Positions 27,934 through 37,275 are shown, counted from the first letter of the stretch. The stretch is 64,000 nt of DNA from CAVOJV01 sp963696325 (GCA_963696325.1 CAVOJV010000003.1:1-64000), one strand, 5' to 3'. Translations and numbers: made by a program. Notes: generated from the sequence alone by a model not told the origin.

Positions 27934-29153
27934 GATGGCTCGCGATCCCCGCCGAGGCCTGGCGGGCCATCGGCCTCAACCGCCTGCGCGCCGGCCTTAC
28001 CATGCTGGGAATGGTCATCGGTGTCGGTGCAGTGGTACTGATGCTGGCGGTAGGCCAAGGGGCGCAAGCCACAGTGAACCAGTCCATCGCTTCCATGGGC
28101 AGCAATCTGTTTATCATCCTGTCCGGGGCGAGCAGCGCCGGCGGCGTGCGCATCGGTTCCGGCACCACTCCCACGCTGACGACAGGGGATGCCCAGGCGC
28201 TGGCGGCGCTGCCTTCTCTCAATCACGTAGCGCCGGTCACTTCCAATAATACGCAACTGGCCTACGGCCCCAACAACTGGAATGCTGTGGTGTTCGGCAC
28301 CACCCAGGAATACCTAACCGTGCGGGTCTGGAATTTGGAATCCGGACGGCCACTGAACGCCAGCGACATGCGCGGCGCCAGTCGGGTCGCGCTGCTGGGA
28401 CAAACCGTCGCCCGCAACTTGTTCGGAGCGGAAGATCCGCTAGGCAAGATAGTGCGCATTAAAAACAGCCCTTTTCTGGTGATCGGTCTGTTGGAGGTCA
28501 AAGGCCAAAGCCTGGACGGACGCGATCAGGACGATACTGTGATCGTGCCAGTAACGACCGCCCAAACCAAGCTGTTCGGCAGTCCCTTTCCCGGCGCGGT
28601 GCGCTTTATCATGGCCCAGGCCCGCTCGGCCACGCAGATGGAGGACGCGGAAGCCGAAATCACGCAATTGCTGCGCACCCGCCATCGTATCCCGGCCGAC
28701 ATGGAGAATGACTTCAGCGTACGCAACTTGTCTGCCCTGGCCGAAACCGCCGCCACCTCGGCTCGGGTACTCTCCTTTATGCTGGGGGCCATCGCCTCCG
28801 TTTCCCTGCTCGTAGGCGGCATCGGCATCATGAACATCATGCTGGTGTCCGTCACCGAACGCACTCGCGAGATCGGTATCCGCATGGCGATCGGTGCCCG
28901 CCGCCGGGACATTCTCCTGCAGTTTCTGCTGGAAGCCGTCATGATCTGCACGATCGGCGGCCTAGCGGGCGTGCTGCTGGGCATGGGCGCGGCGTGGTTG
29001 GTCAGCGAACTGGCCGCGATGGTGGTGGTAGTCAGCGGTCAGGCAATCACCCTGGCCTTCCTGTTCGCGGCCGGGATCGGGGTATTCTTCGGTTACTATC
29101 CCGCCTACAAGGGAGCAGTTATGCGACCGGTGGAAGCGCTGCGCCACGAGTGA
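27930..29153 (+). CDS. MacB-like ABC permease (FtsX superfamily)
   Basis: 407 residues with four transmembrane segments: one N-terminal (LTMLGMVIGVGAVVLML) and three C-terminal (VLSFMLGAIASVSLLVGGIGIMNIM, AVMICTIGGLAGVLLG, TLAFLFAAGIGVFFGYYP). The large periplasmic MacB_PCD domain lies between (about 45-270). The C-terminal FtsX signature SVTERTREIGIRMAIGARRRDILLQFL is intact. ATGA overlap with the ATPase gene. It completes a MacAB-type tripartite exporter without its own outer-membrane factor in the window. Convergent with yifB, 15 bases apart. Confidence 0.93.
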   Translation: MRWLAIPAEAWRAIGLNRLRAGLTMLGMVIGVGAVVLMLAVGQGAQATVNQSIASMGSNLFIILSGASSAGGVRIGSGTTPTLTTGDAQALAALPSLNHVAPVTSNNTQLAYGPNNWNAVVFGTTQEYLTVRVWNLESGRPLNASDMRGASRVALLGQTVARNLFGAEDPLGKIVRIKNSPFLVIGLLEVKGQSLDGRDQDDTVIVPVTTAQTKLFGSPFPGAVRFIMAQARSATQMEDAEAEITQLLRTRHRIPADMENDFSVRNLSALAETAATSARVLSFMLGAIASVSLLVGGIGIMNIMLVSVTERTREIGIRMAIGARRRDILLQFLLEAVMICTIGGLAGVLLGMGAAWLVSELAAMVVVVSGQAITLAFLFAAGIGVFFGYYPAYKGAVMRPVEALRHE

Positions 29154-29167
29154 GCGCTGCGCGGGCC

Positions 29168-30676
29168 TCACCGCCCGCTGGTCCGATCCAAGGCCCGATA
29201 ACTGATGGCCTCGGTCAAATGCAAGGTCTGGATGGACTCGCTGCTCGCCAGATCGGCAATCGTCCGGGCCACTTTAAGAATCCGGTGATACGCCCGTGGC
29301 GAGAGCCCCAACCGCTCCAGCGCAGTCTCCAGTAGTCGCTGGTCGGCATCGCTCAGCACGCAGTGCCGTTCGATTTCCCGGGTTGTCAGGGCTGCATTGG
29401 CTTTACCGGTCCGCTGCAACTGCCGCTGGCGGGCGGCATCAACCCGCGCACGGATGGTAGCGCTGGTCTCCTCTTTGGTTTCGCCGCGCAACAGGCGGTG
29501 AGGAAGGCGCGGCACCTCGATATGCAGATCGATACGGTCCAATAGTGGACCGGAGACACGGGCGCGGTAGCGGCGTATCTGCTCGGGGTTGCAGGCGCAG
29601 CGCCGCTCGGCATCGCCCAGATAACCGCAGGGACAAGGATTCATGGCGGCCACCAATTGAAAACAGGCGGGGAAATTAGCCTGGCGGGCCGCCCGCGAGA
29701 TGGTGATCTGGCCGGATTCCAGGGGTTCGCGCAGTACTTCGAGCACCCGGCGGTCGAACTCGGGAAATTCGTCCAGGAACAGCACGCCCTGGTGAGCCAA
29801 TGATATCTCGCCGGGGCGCGGCTGACTGCCACCACCCACCAGAGCGACCCCGGAGGCGGTGTGATGGGGGGCGCGGAATGGCCGCACACCCCACTGTTCT
29901 AGAGCGATCCCCTGCATGCTCACCGAGGCGATGGCAGCCGTTTCGATGGATTCAGCCTCGCTCATGGGCGGCAAAATACCGGGCAGGCGGCTAGCCAACA
30001 TGGTCTTGCCGGTCCCCGGCGGACCGATTAACAACAAATTGTGACCACCCGTCGCCGCGATTTCCAGCGCGCGCTTGGCATGCTGCTGGCCGCGCACCTC
30101 GCACAGATCCCGCTCCGTTATGAGTTGCCGGTGCTTGTAACTCGAGCTATGGGGTTGCAATGCCTGGCCGGTCCGCAAGTGGGCACACACCTGGAGCAGA
30201 TGGTCAGCACCGAATACCGCCAGACCGCTGACGAGAGTCGCCTCGTCGGCGTTGCTCTTGGGGACCAGCAGGGCGCGTTCCTGGTGACGGCAGGCCAGGG
30301 CAGTCGGCAGCACCCCGCGCACCGCCCGCAGGTCGCCACCCAGCGCCAGTTCGCCCAGGCACTCGTAGCCGGCGAGATTATTTACCGGTAGCTGGCCGGA
30401 GGCGGCAAGTATCCCCAAGGCGATAGGCAGATCGAAACGGCCACCCTCCTTGGGCAGATCGGCCGGGGCCAGGTTGATCGTGATGCGCCGGACGGGAAAC
30501 TCGAAGCGACTGTTCAAAATGGCCCCGCGCACCCGGTCTTTGCTTTCCTTCACCGCCGCCTCCGGCAGGCCAACGATGGATAGCCCCGGCAATCCGTTGG
30601 ACAGATGCACTTCCACGCTGACCAGAGGGGCATCGATGCCTACCTGGGCGCGGCTGTAGACAATCGCAAGTGACAT
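29168..30676 (-). CDS. comM: YifB/ComM-family Mg-chelatase-like AAA+ protein
   Basis: 502 residues of normal family length. It contains an N-terminal ChlI-like domain (VEVHLSNGLPGLSIVGLPEAAVKES), Walker A (LLIGPPGTGKTML), Walker B and following (GVLFLDEFPEFDRRVLEVLREPLE), and the C-terminal Mg_chelatase_C domain (SPRAYHRILKVARTIADL). ComM is a hexameric helicase that promotes branch migration during natural transformation; YifB is the same family in E. coli. Nothing else in the window points to competence except the truncated DprA-like protein at 45.4 kb. Function by homology is good. Confidence 0.92.
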   Translation of the reverse strand: MSLAIVYSRAQVGIDAPLVSVEVHLSNGLPGLSIVGLPEAAVKESKDRVRGAILNSRFEFPVRRITINLAPADLPKEGGRFDLPIALGILAASGQLPVNNLAGYECLGELALGGDLRAVRGVLPTALACRHQERALLVPKSNADEATLVSGLAVFGADHLLQVCAHLRTGQALQPHSSSYKHRQLITERDLCEVRGQQHAKRALEIAATGGHNLLLIGPPGTGKTMLASRLPGILPPMSEAESIETAAIASVSMQGIALEQWGVRPFRAPHHTASGVALVGGGSQPRPGEISLAHQGVLFLDEFPEFDRRVLEVLREPLESGQITISRAARQANFPACFQLVAAMNPCPCGYLGDAERRCACNPEQIRRYRARVSGPLLDRIDLHIEVPRLPHRLLRGETKEETSATIRARVDAARQRQLQRTGKANAALTTREIERHCVLSDADQRLLETALERLGLSPRAYHRILKVARTIADLASSESIQTLHLTEAISYRALDRTSGR

Positions 30677-30813
30677 GGCTTCCGTTTCCGTTTGCTCAAT
30701 CCTTAATCGAATTTAAGCTTAACCCCCACGCCAGCAACAGGGCAAGTCGGCAGCGCCATCCTGCTAGGCCAAATGGCTTCCTCTCCCACCCCGCCGGTCA
30801 CACCGGGTTATCT

Positions 30814-31107
30814 TTAGCCTTGATCCTTGGCCTTTTGGGTGGTTGTCGTTCGCCGCCTACTAGGGGAGAACTGCGTTTCCAAGACGGCGACCTGTTTTTC
30901 CAGCTCTTCTAGTTTGGCCCGCGTGCGGGCCAGTACTCCCTGTTGCACGTCGAACTCCTCGCGGGTCACCAAATCCATTTTGGCGAAGGTGGCTTGCAGT
31001 GTGGCATGGAAACTTTTTTCCACTTCGTTCTGCAATTGCCGGATACCAGAGGGTATCGCCTCTACAAAACGTTTTGACAACTCATCAAGAATTTTGGGAT
31101 CGATCAT
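30814..31107 (-). CDS. ubiK: Ubiquinone biosynthesis accessory factor UbiK (BMFP family)
   Basis: 97 residues starting MIDPKILDELSKRFVEAIP, the standard beginning of UbiK/YqiC. A helical middle (QLQNEVEKSFHATLQATFAKM) is followed by the coiled coil VLARTRAKLEELEKQVAVLE. UbiK forms a complex with UbiJ and assists aerobic ubiquinone synthesis. In many gammaproteobacteria it lies beside glnK/yifB, as here. A low-complexity lysine/threonine-rich tail follows the coiled coil. Divergent from the glnK operon. Confidence 0.9.
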   Translation of the reverse strand: MIDPKILDELSKRFVEAIPSGIRQLQNEVEKSFHATLQATFAKMDLVTREEFDVQQGVLARTRAKLEELEKQVAVLETQFSPSRRRTTTTQKAKDQG

Positions 31108-31214
31108 GACGGATTGCTCCAGCAGTGCATCGCTACGGTTTCAGTTTAGTGGGGTTTTCAGGGGGGCGCGACAAAAGCCATTTTTGCACTACAAAAGAGC
31201 GTGCTGTTTTTTGG

Positions 31215-31232
31215 TGCACTTAGGTTGGTGCC
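31215..31232. promoter_or_regulatory. NtrC-like dyad upstream of glnK-amtB-glnK
   Basis: TGCACT (31215-31220) and GGTGCC (31227-31232) flank a six-base spacer. NtrC sites are usually TGCACY-N5-GGTGCA, so this is one base longer and has one mismatch. Its centre lies about 110 bases upstream of the start expected from the sigma-54 element at 31308, a normal enhancer distance. Plausible but imperfect. Confidence 0.45.
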
Positions 31233-31307
31233 ATAAAAAATCCCACCGGTTTTTTGATTGAAGTGCTAAAAATATGTTTTAAAAGGATTTTTCATAAATA
31301 ACACAAA

Positions 31308-31323
31308 TGGCATAGGGTATGCT
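31308..31323 (+). promoter_or_regulatory. Sigma-54 promoter for glnK-amtB-glnK
   Basis: TGGCATAGGGTATGCT has GG at the -24 position and GC at the -12 position with exactly ten bases between them, matching TGGCAC-N5-TTGCT except for two positions. Transcription would begin near 31333, leaving a leader of about 124 bases. Combined with the NtrC-like dyad and the PII/ammonium transporter genes, nitrogen-limitation control is likely. Confidence 0.7.
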
Positions 31324-31457
31324 AAAGGTTTTTTCGTCGGTAATCAGCAATCCTATCCGATGGATTGGCATGGCAAGTTTGGTACGCACAAGATGGCCAC
31401 ACTATACGGTTCCCCAGCGCTGGGAACCACCCCAAATGAATTAGGAGACTACAAGTT

Positions 31458-31796
31458 ATGAAATTGATCACTGCGATCATTAAGCCATTCAAGCTGGACG
31501 ATGTGCGGGAAACCCTCTCCGAGATTGGCGTTCAGGGCATCACCGTCACCGAAGTAAAGGGCTTTGGACGCCAGAAAGGCCATACCGAACTGTATCGCGG
31601 TGCGGAGTATGTAGTGGACTTCCTGCCCAAGGTAAAAATTGAAGTAGGTGTCGATGACAATCTGGCAGAGCGGGTCGTCGAAGCTGTCTCCCGCGCCGCC
31701 AACACAGGCAAGATCGGCGATGGCAAGATCTTCATATTCAACATGGAGCAGGCTATCCGAATTCGTACCGGAGAGTCCGGTCCGGAAGCATTGTAG
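31458..31796 (+). CDS. glnK: PII nitrogen regulatory protein, first copy
   Basis: 112 residues, the standard PII trimer subunit. The T-loop YRGAEYVVDFLPKVK contains the uridylylated tyrosine, and the ATP-binding TGKIGDGKIF and C-terminal RIRTGE are present. PII proteins sense 2-oxoglutarate and ATP/ADP. GlnK blocks AmtB when nitrogen is sufficient. An AGGAG-type site (TTAGGAGACTAC) precedes the ATG. It is first in the glnK-amtB-glnK group behind the sigma-54 promoter. The second copy, on the far side of amtB, is about 80% identical by eye. Confidence 0.96.
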   Translation: MKLITAIIKPFKLDDVRETLSEIGVQGITVTEVKGFGRQKGHTELYRGAEYVVDFLPKVKIEVGVDDNLAERVVEAVSRAANTGKIGDGKIFIFNMEQAIRIRTGESGPEAL

Positions 31797-32010
31797 TTTA
31801 AGCGAAATTGGAACGCGGCGCCGACATCCGAGGCTCATTCTCGGCGATAGCACCCACTTATCTCATTAAAATTAACAAAACTGGGCATCATGATGCTCGT
31901 TTTGCAAGCCCGGCAACTCACTGCATGGCCGCTGCACGCCGAGATTCACTGCCAAGGCAAGCACGCCGTATCTACTTGAACTCTGAAGAAACTCAAGAGG
32001 AATCAATCTG

Positions 32011-33369
32011 ATGATGTGTAAAAGAACGACAGGCACACCGCTAACAGCGGTTTTGGCGCTGCTGCCCGGTCTAGCCCTGGCTGAGACAACCGCCGCTACC
32101 CCTGCCCTGGATACCGGCGATACCGCCTGGATGCTGACATCCACCGCCCTGGTGTTGTTCATGACCATTCCCGGGCTGTCCCTGTTTTATGCTGGCATGG
32201 TGCGCGCCAAGAATGTGCTGTCAGTCATGATGCAATGCTTTGCTATCACTTCCTTGGTGACCGTGCTATGGGCTATTTACGGTTATAGCCTGGCCTTCGA
32301 CACCACTGGCATGGAAGCGGGGGTAACCAATATCAACTCCTTTATCGGTACCCTTTCCAAAGCGTTCCTGAGCGGTGTGAGGGTGGACAGCCTGTGGCAA
32401 CCGGTAACTACCCTACCGAATGCTATTCCCGAGACAGTGTTCATGTGCTTCCAGATGACCTTTGCCATCATCACCCCGGCACTGATTGTCGGCGCCTTCG
32501 CAGAACGCATGAAATTTTCCGCCCTGCTGTTATTCATGACCCTCTGGTTCACGTTAGTGTACTTGCCTGTCGCTCACATGGTATGGGGCGGTGCAGGTTC
32601 CTTTCTAGGTGGTCGGGGCGTGCTGGATTTCGCGGGCGGCACCGTGGTGCATATCAATGCGGGTATCGCCGGGTTTGTAGCGTGTCTGGTATTGGGCAAG
32701 CGTAAAGGTTATCCAAATGTCGCCATGGCCCCCCATAATTTGACCTTTACCATCATGGGCGCTTCTATGTTATGGGTAGGCTGGTTCGGCTTTAACGCCG
32801 GCAGTGCGGTAGCTGCCAATGGCACCGCCGGCATGGCTATGGCCGTCACTCAAATCGCCACAGCCACTGCAGCGCTCGGCTGGATGCTATCAGAATGGGT
32901 GTCCCACGGCAAACCCAGCGTGCTGGGCATCGCCTCCGGCGCGGTGGCTGGTCTAGTGGCTATCACGCCGGCGTCCGGCACCGCTGGTCCAATGGGTGCC
33001 CTGCTCATTGGCTTGACGGCCGGCATCATCTGTTTCCTGGCTTCCACCAAACTCAAACGCGCGCTGGGCTATGACGACTCTCTGGACGTATTTGGGGTGC
33101 ACGCGGTGGGTGGTATCATCGGCGCCATGCTGACTGGTGTGTTTGCCGACGTCAGCCTGGGCGGCGTGGGACTGGCCGAGGGCATGACCATTTCCGGCCA
33201 AGTGGGTCTGCAGTTCCTGGGCGTAGGAACCACTTTGATATACTCAGGTATACTGAGCTTTATTATCCTCAAGGTAGTGGACATCATTATCGGCTTGCGG
33301 GTGAGCGACGAACAGGAAACTCAAGGTCTGGACATCTCCCTGCACGACGAGCGTGGTTACAGCTTGTAA
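32011..33369 (+). CDS. amtB: Ammonium transporter AmtB
   Basis: 452 residues with a cleavable signal peptide (LTAVLALLPGLALAETTAA) and eleven transmembrane helices. Landmarks are FYAGMVRAKNVLSVMMQ, FQMTFAIITPALIVGAF, VVHINAGIAGFVACLVLGKRKG (first pore histidine in VHINAG) and DVFGVHAVGGIIGAMLTGVF (second pore histidine). It conducts ammonium across the inner membrane and is gated by GlnK. An AAGAGGAA site precedes ATGATG, so a start three bases later is equally possible. A 214-base spacer separates it from the first glnK. Confidence 0.96.
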   Translation: MMCKRTTGTPLTAVLALLPGLALAETTAATPALDTGDTAWMLTSTALVLFMTIPGLSLFYAGMVRAKNVLSVMMQCFAITSLVTVLWAIYGYSLAFDTTGMEAGVTNINSFIGTLSKAFLSGVRVDSLWQPVTTLPNAIPETVFMCFQMTFAIITPALIVGAFAERMKFSALLLFMTLWFTLVYLPVAHMVWGGAGSFLGGRGVLDFAGGTVVHINAGIAGFVACLVLGKRKGYPNVAMAPHNLTFTIMGASMLWVGWFGFNAGSAVAANGTAGMAMAVTQIATATAALGWMLSEWVSHGKPSVLGIASGAVAGLVAITPASGTAGPMGALLIGLTAGIICFLASTKLKRALGYDDSLDVFGVHAVGGIIGAMLTGVFADVSLGGVGLAEGMTISGQVGLQFLGVGTTLIYSGILSFIILKVVDIIIGLRVSDEQETQGLDISLHDERGYSL

Positions 33370-33474
33370 GGTTCAGGAATACCATGGCACACCCATATTC
33401 GATGCCTGAGGAGATTTCGGTTATAGTGGAATCTGGTATCCATCTGTTAGAGCCCGAAGCTAAGGGGGCGAATC

Positions 33475-33813
33475 ATGAAGCTCATAACTGCAATCATTAA
33501 ACCGTTCAAGCTGGATGACGTGCGGGAGGCCCTCTCTGCGGTCGGCGTTCAGGGTATCACCGTCACCGAAGTCAAAGGTTTCGGGCGCCAAAAAGGCCAT
33601 ACCGAACTTTACCGCGGCGCGGAATACGTGGTGGATTTCCTGCCTAAGGTAAAGCTTGAGATCGGCGTGGATGATGGCGCCGTCGATAAGGTCGTGGAGG
33701 CCATTTGCAAAGCTGCCAACACCGGCAAGATCGGCGACGGTAAGATATTCGTCTACGATCTTGAACAAGCTGTCCGTATCCGCACGGGAGAGACCAACCT
33801 GGATGCTTTGTAG
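33475..33813 (+). CDS. glnK: PII nitrogen regulatory protein, second copy
   Basis: 112 residues, again with T-loop YRGAEYVVDFLPKVK and TGKIGDGKIF. Differences from the first copy cluster at residues about 68-80 (GAVDKVVEAICKA against NLAERVVEAVSRA) and near the C-terminus (VYDLEQAVRIRTGETNLDAL against IFNMEQAIRIRTGESGPEAL). The T-loop is identical, so both should be modified and bind AmtB alike. The divergent surface could tune effector binding or heterotrimer formation. AAGGGGG site before the ATG. The operon ends at the terminator at 33865. Confidence 0.95.
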   Translation: MKLITAIIKPFKLDDVREALSAVGVQGITVTEVKGFGRQKGHTELYRGAEYVVDFLPKVKLEIGVDDGAVDKVVEAICKAANTGKIGDGKIFVYDLEQAVRIRTGETNLDAL

Positions 33814-33864
33814 CCATCTCTAGGGGCCACTGGCCCGGGGAAATGGCTGAATCAGGACGACGAT

Positions 33865-33890
33865 AATGGGCGCAGGAAGCGCCCATTTTT
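33865..33890 (+). terminator. Rho-independent terminator after glnK-amtB-glnK
   Basis: A perfect nine-base stem AATGGGCGC / GCGCCCATT with a five-base loop (AGGAA) runs into a T-tract. It lies about 50 bases after the second glnK stop and also separates this unit from the convergent speE. Confidence 0.92.
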
Positions 33891-33933
33891 GTTCATGGCT
33901 TCTTTGCAGTGCTGTAAATGCGAAATGGAGTGG

Positions 33934-34788
33934 CTAGCACAAGGCCCGGCGCATGAATTCCGGCGCGGCCAAGGCGGCGCGGTGAATATCCGCATTGTAG
34001 TACTCGGTGGGAAACGACTTATTGGCTGCATGCCGATCCCGGAAGTGCTCAAGCGAAACCACCTTGCTTGCCAGTGTTACAGTCCACCAGCCGGAAGGAT
34101 AGACGCACTGCGGAAAAGGCAGACTGCGCACATCGTTAAAGCCCGCAGCCCGCATGCCCTGGTGCATGGGTTTTAAAATGTTCTCCATACTGAACAGAGG
34201 CGATTCGCTCTGCTGCACCAGCAGGCCGTTTACTCCCAGCGCCCGCCGGCAATCCTGAAAGAAGGGCTCGCCGAACAAACCGACCGCGGGACCTACAGGG
34301 TCTGTGCTGTCGACAAGGATGACGTCATAGCATCCATCCGGAGCTTTTTTTACCCAGGCGATCCCATCATCAAACCGCAAATTGGCGCGGGGATCGTGAT
34401 TGGACTCGCAAAGCCGGGGAAAGAACCGTTCCGCCGCTCGGGTAACCGCCGCGTCGATATCTACCTGAGTGACTTCTTCGATGCCAGGGTGCTTGAGCAC
34501 TTCCCGCAAGGTACCGCAATCGCCGCCACCGATGATCAGCACCCGCTTCGGATCGGGGTGGGTAAACAGCGCGGGATGTGTCAACATCTCGTGGTATAGG
34601 AAATTGTCACGTTCGGTGAGCATAATACAACCATCGATGACCATCAGATTGCCAAAGGTTTCGGTGGCGTAAACCTCGATGTGCTGGAAGGGGCTTTGCT
34701 CATCTAACAGTTTTGCCTTGACTTTCAAGGAAAAGGCCGAACCTTCCGGGGTGTATATTTCGGAAAACCAAGTTTCATCCAGCGCCAT
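33934..34788 (-). CDS. speE: Spermidine synthase (polyamine aminopropyltransferase)
   Basis: 284 residues from ATG 34788 (MALDETWFSEIYTP). Transfers the aminopropyl group from decarboxylated SAM to putrescine. Family motifs: FGNLMVIDGCIMLTERDNFLYHEML, VLIIGGGDCGTLREVLKH (binding loop with Cys where GGDGG is usual), QVDIDAAV, FDDGIAWVK and ILVDSTDPVGPA (catalytic Asp). A longer open frame upstream is non-coding, as it overlaps the divergent speA. speE and speA start about 60 bases apart on opposite strands, a compact polyamine unit. No speD or agmatinase is in the window. Confidence 0.95.
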   Translation of the reverse strand: MALDETWFSEIYTPEGSAFSLKVKAKLLDEQSPFQHIEVYATETFGNLMVIDGCIMLTERDNFLYHEMLTHPALFTHPDPKRVLIIGGGDCGTLREVLKHPGIEEVTQVDIDAAVTRAAERFFPRLCESNHDPRANLRFDDGIAWVKKAPDGCYDVILVDSTDPVGPAVGLFGEPFFQDCRRALGVNGLLVQQSESPLFSMENILKPMHQGMRAAGFNDVRSLPFPQCVYPSGWWTVTLASKVVSLEHFRDRHAANKSFPTEYYNADIHRAALAAPEFMRRALC

Positions 34789-34851
34789 AAAGCGATGCTC
34801 CTCGATGATCCCGTGACGGCGAGACCAGCACGGGAAAAGTACATATTTGCT

Positions 34852-36777
34852 ATGGGGGGAATGACGGCATTGAACGATAGGTATCGCAAGCAGCCGGACT
34901 GGACCTTGGCCCAGGCCCGCGAAGTATACAATATCGACCGCTGGGGTGGCGGCTACTTCGCCATCGATGCCGATGGCTGTATCAGCGCGCGTTCTCCACG
35001 CCACGGCGATCACCCAAGCATCAATCTGCGGGCCCTGGCGGAGGAACTGTGTACCCAGGGCTATGGGTTACCGGCGCTGGTGCGATTCAGCCATATCCTC
35101 CACGATCGAGTGGATACTCTGTGCAATGCCTTTGCCACCGCTATCGCCGACAATGACTATCAGGGGCGCTACACCGCCGCCTATCCGATCAAGGTCAACC
35201 AGCAACGCAGTGTGGTCAGCGAGATCATCCAGCATGGCGGTGCCCGGGTCGGTCTGGAAGCCGGTAGCAAACCGGAACTCATGGCCGTGCTGGCCCTTTC
35301 CCAACCCGGTGGGCTGGTCATCTGCAATGGCTACAAGGACCGCGAATACATCCGGCTGGCCCTGATTGGCCGGCAACTGGGCTTGAACATCTTCATCGTG
35401 GTCGAGAAACTCTCCGAGCTGGATCTGATCATTGCTGAGACGGCCCACCTGGAGGTGCGTCCGCAACTGGGGATACGGGTGCGGCTGGCCTCCATCGGCG
35501 CCGGCAAGTGGCAGAATACCGGTGGCGAGAAGTCCAAGTTTGGCCTGTCCGCGGGCCAGACGTTGCAAGCCCTGGAACGACTGCGCGCCGAAGGATTGCT
35601 GGATACCTTGCTGCTGCTGCACTGCCACCTGGGTTCCCAGATTGCCAATATCCGCGATATTCAGCGCGGTCTGGGAGAAGTGGGGCGCTACTATGCAGAA
35701 TTGCACCGCCTAGGCGCACGGTTATCGCATGTGGACGTCGGCGGCGGCTTGGGGGTGGATTACGAGGGCACGGCCTCGCGCAGCGATTGCTCCATGAATT
35801 ATTCGATGCAGGAGTACGCCAACAATGTGGTCTATACCCTGTGGGAGGTATGTTTGGCAGCGGGATTGCCGCATCCCCACCTTATCACCGAATCCGGGCG
35901 TGCCCTGACTGCCCATCACGCCGTCCTCATCACCAATGTGATCGATCACGAGCAGGCCCCCTATGAGGTGGCTTTAACGGAACCCGGTAATGGTGCTCCC
36001 CTCATGCTGCGCAATCTCTGGTCGGTCTATCAGTCGGTCTCGCGGGGGGGAGCCGTAGAAGCCTACCACGATGCCACCTACTGGTTGGGCGAGGCCCAGG
36101 GCATGTACGTCCATGGAGTACTTAGCCTCGAACAGCGCGCCTGTGCCGAGCAGCTTTACTACGCCATCTGCCGCAGAGTACAACCCCTGCTAAACCCTGG
36201 CGCCCGCGCCCATCGGGAATTGCTGGACGAACTGAATGATAAACTGGCGGAAAAACTGTTTGTGAATTTCTCACTGTTCCAGTCCATGCCGGACGCCTGG
36301 GCTCTCGACCAGGTCTTCCCCATCATGCCTCTGCATCGCTTGCAGGAACGGCCTATCAGCCGGGCCATTTTGCAAGATCTGACGTGCGATTCCGATGGTA
36401 GCGTCGAGCACTATGTGGATGGCGAGGGCGTGGAAACCACCCTGCCGCTCCCTCCCTATCGCACTGGCGAACCCTACCTGTTGGGTTTCTTCCTGATCGG
36501 CGCTTATCAGGAAATCCTCGGCGATATGCACAATCTGTTCGGCGACACGAATGCGGTCAACGTGGCATTGAGCGAGGATGGCAGCCACCGCCTGAGCGAG
36601 CCGGAGCACGGCGATACCGTAGCCGATTTGCTGCGCTATGTTCATTTCCAACCCGAGGCCATGCTCGTGGCGTACCGTGACAAGATTGCCGCGGCGGACC
36701 TTGGCGCAGCGCAACGCAAGGTTTATCTGGCGGCTTTGGAGGCAGGTTTACGGGGTTACACCTATCTAGAGGATTGA
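34852..36777 (+). CDS. speA: Biosynthetic arginine decarboxylase
   Basis: About 641 residues, normal length. PLP-dependent: converts arginine to agmatine, the first step to putrescine. The PLP lysine lies in YTAAYPIKVNQQRSVV. Other marks are GLEAGSKPELMAVL, KSKFGLSAGQTL, HCHLGSQIANIRDI, VDVGGGLGVDYEGT, LITESGRALTAHHAVLI and the C-terminal YLLGFFLIGAYQEILGDMHNLFGDTN. Two ATGs (34852, 34861) are possible; the first is used because GGGGGA sits too close to the second to serve it. Divergent from speE, with which it shares the polyamine pathway. Confidence 0.95.
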   Translation: MGGMTALNDRYRKQPDWTLAQAREVYNIDRWGGGYFAIDADGCISARSPRHGDHPSINLRALAEELCTQGYGLPALVRFSHILHDRVDTLCNAFATAIADNDYQGRYTAAYPIKVNQQRSVVSEIIQHGGARVGLEAGSKPELMAVLALSQPGGLVICNGYKDREYIRLALIGRQLGLNIFIVVEKLSELDLIIAETAHLEVRPQLGIRVRLASIGAGKWQNTGGEKSKFGLSAGQTLQALERLRAEGLLDTLLLLHCHLGSQIANIRDIQRGLGEVGRYYAELHRLGARLSHVDVGGGLGVDYEGTASRSDCSMNYSMQEYANNVVYTLWEVCLAAGLPHPHLITESGRALTAHHAVLITNVIDHEQAPYEVALTEPGNGAPLMLRNLWSVYQSVSRGGAVEAYHDATYWLGEAQGMYVHGVLSLEQRACAEQLYYAICRRVQPLLNPGARAHRELLDELNDKLAEKLFVNFSLFQSMPDAWALDQVFPIMPLHRLQERPISRAILQDLTCDSDGSVEHYVDGEGVETTLPLPPYRTGEPYLLGFFLIGAYQEILGDMHNLFGDTNAVNVALSEDGSHRLSEPEHGDTVADLLRYVHFQPEAMLVAYRDKIAAADLGAAQRKVYLAALEAGLRGYTYLED

Positions 36778-36896
36778 GCGGGTGTGCAGCACTTGGCGGC
36801 ACGGGTGGGGCATACAAAAATACTCCCGCGTGCTGTCATATGGCTGAAACGGTTGCCCTATCGACTGAGCACATGCACGGATGAGAGGAAATTATC

Positions 36897-37253
36897 ATGC
36901 GACGCCTGATTTCTATTCTGCTGTTGGTCATGGTTATCCCGGCCACCGCTCAAGAAGCCGTGTACCGCTGGACCGACGAGCAAGGACGCACCCATTATGG
37001 CAATCGCCCACCCGCCGATGCAAAGGCAGAGCCGGTGGATTTGAACCCCCAGCCGGTCACGGTGACCGCGGGGAAAGAAGTGTATACCTGGACTGACGAA
37101 GAAGGGCATACGCACTATGGAGATCGGCCTTCGACTGTCATATCGTCGGAAAAAGTGGATATGGATACAATACCTCTATCGACGATTCGAGCAACTGAAT
37201 TTCGACCGGGTGAACAAGATTTGCTCCGCCAACTGGAGCAGCAAACCCGCTAA
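36897..37253 (+). CDS. DUF4124-domain secreted protein, two repeats
   Basis: 118 residues with a signal peptide (MRRLISILLLVMVIPATA-QE). Two DUF4124 repeats follow: VYRWTDEQGRTHYGNRPP and VYTWTDEEGHTHYGDRPS, each a short beta-hairpin unit. These are periplasmic or cell-surface proteins of unknown function, frequent in gammaproteobacteria. AGAGGA site before the ATG. A single-gene unit between speA and a convergent small gene. Confidence 0.88.
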   Translation: MRRLISILLLVMVIPATAQEAVYRWTDEQGRTHYGNRPPADAKAEPVDLNPQPVTVTAGKEVYTWTDEEGHTHYGDRPSTVISSEKVDMDTIPLSTIRATEFRPGEQDLLRQLEQQTR

Positions 37254-37275
37254 CCACACAAAAATCTCCCCACCG

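Noticed and set aside
31350..31370. TGGCATGGCAAGTTTGG as an alternative sigma-54 site before glnK
   Set aside because: The spacing between the GG and the next G-dinucleotide is two bases too long; the element at 31308 has exact spacing.
33375..33420. A second sigma-54 promoter before the distal glnK
   Set aside because: TGGCAC is present, but the base pair at the -12 position is TT rather than GC, so the essential dinucleotide is missing.
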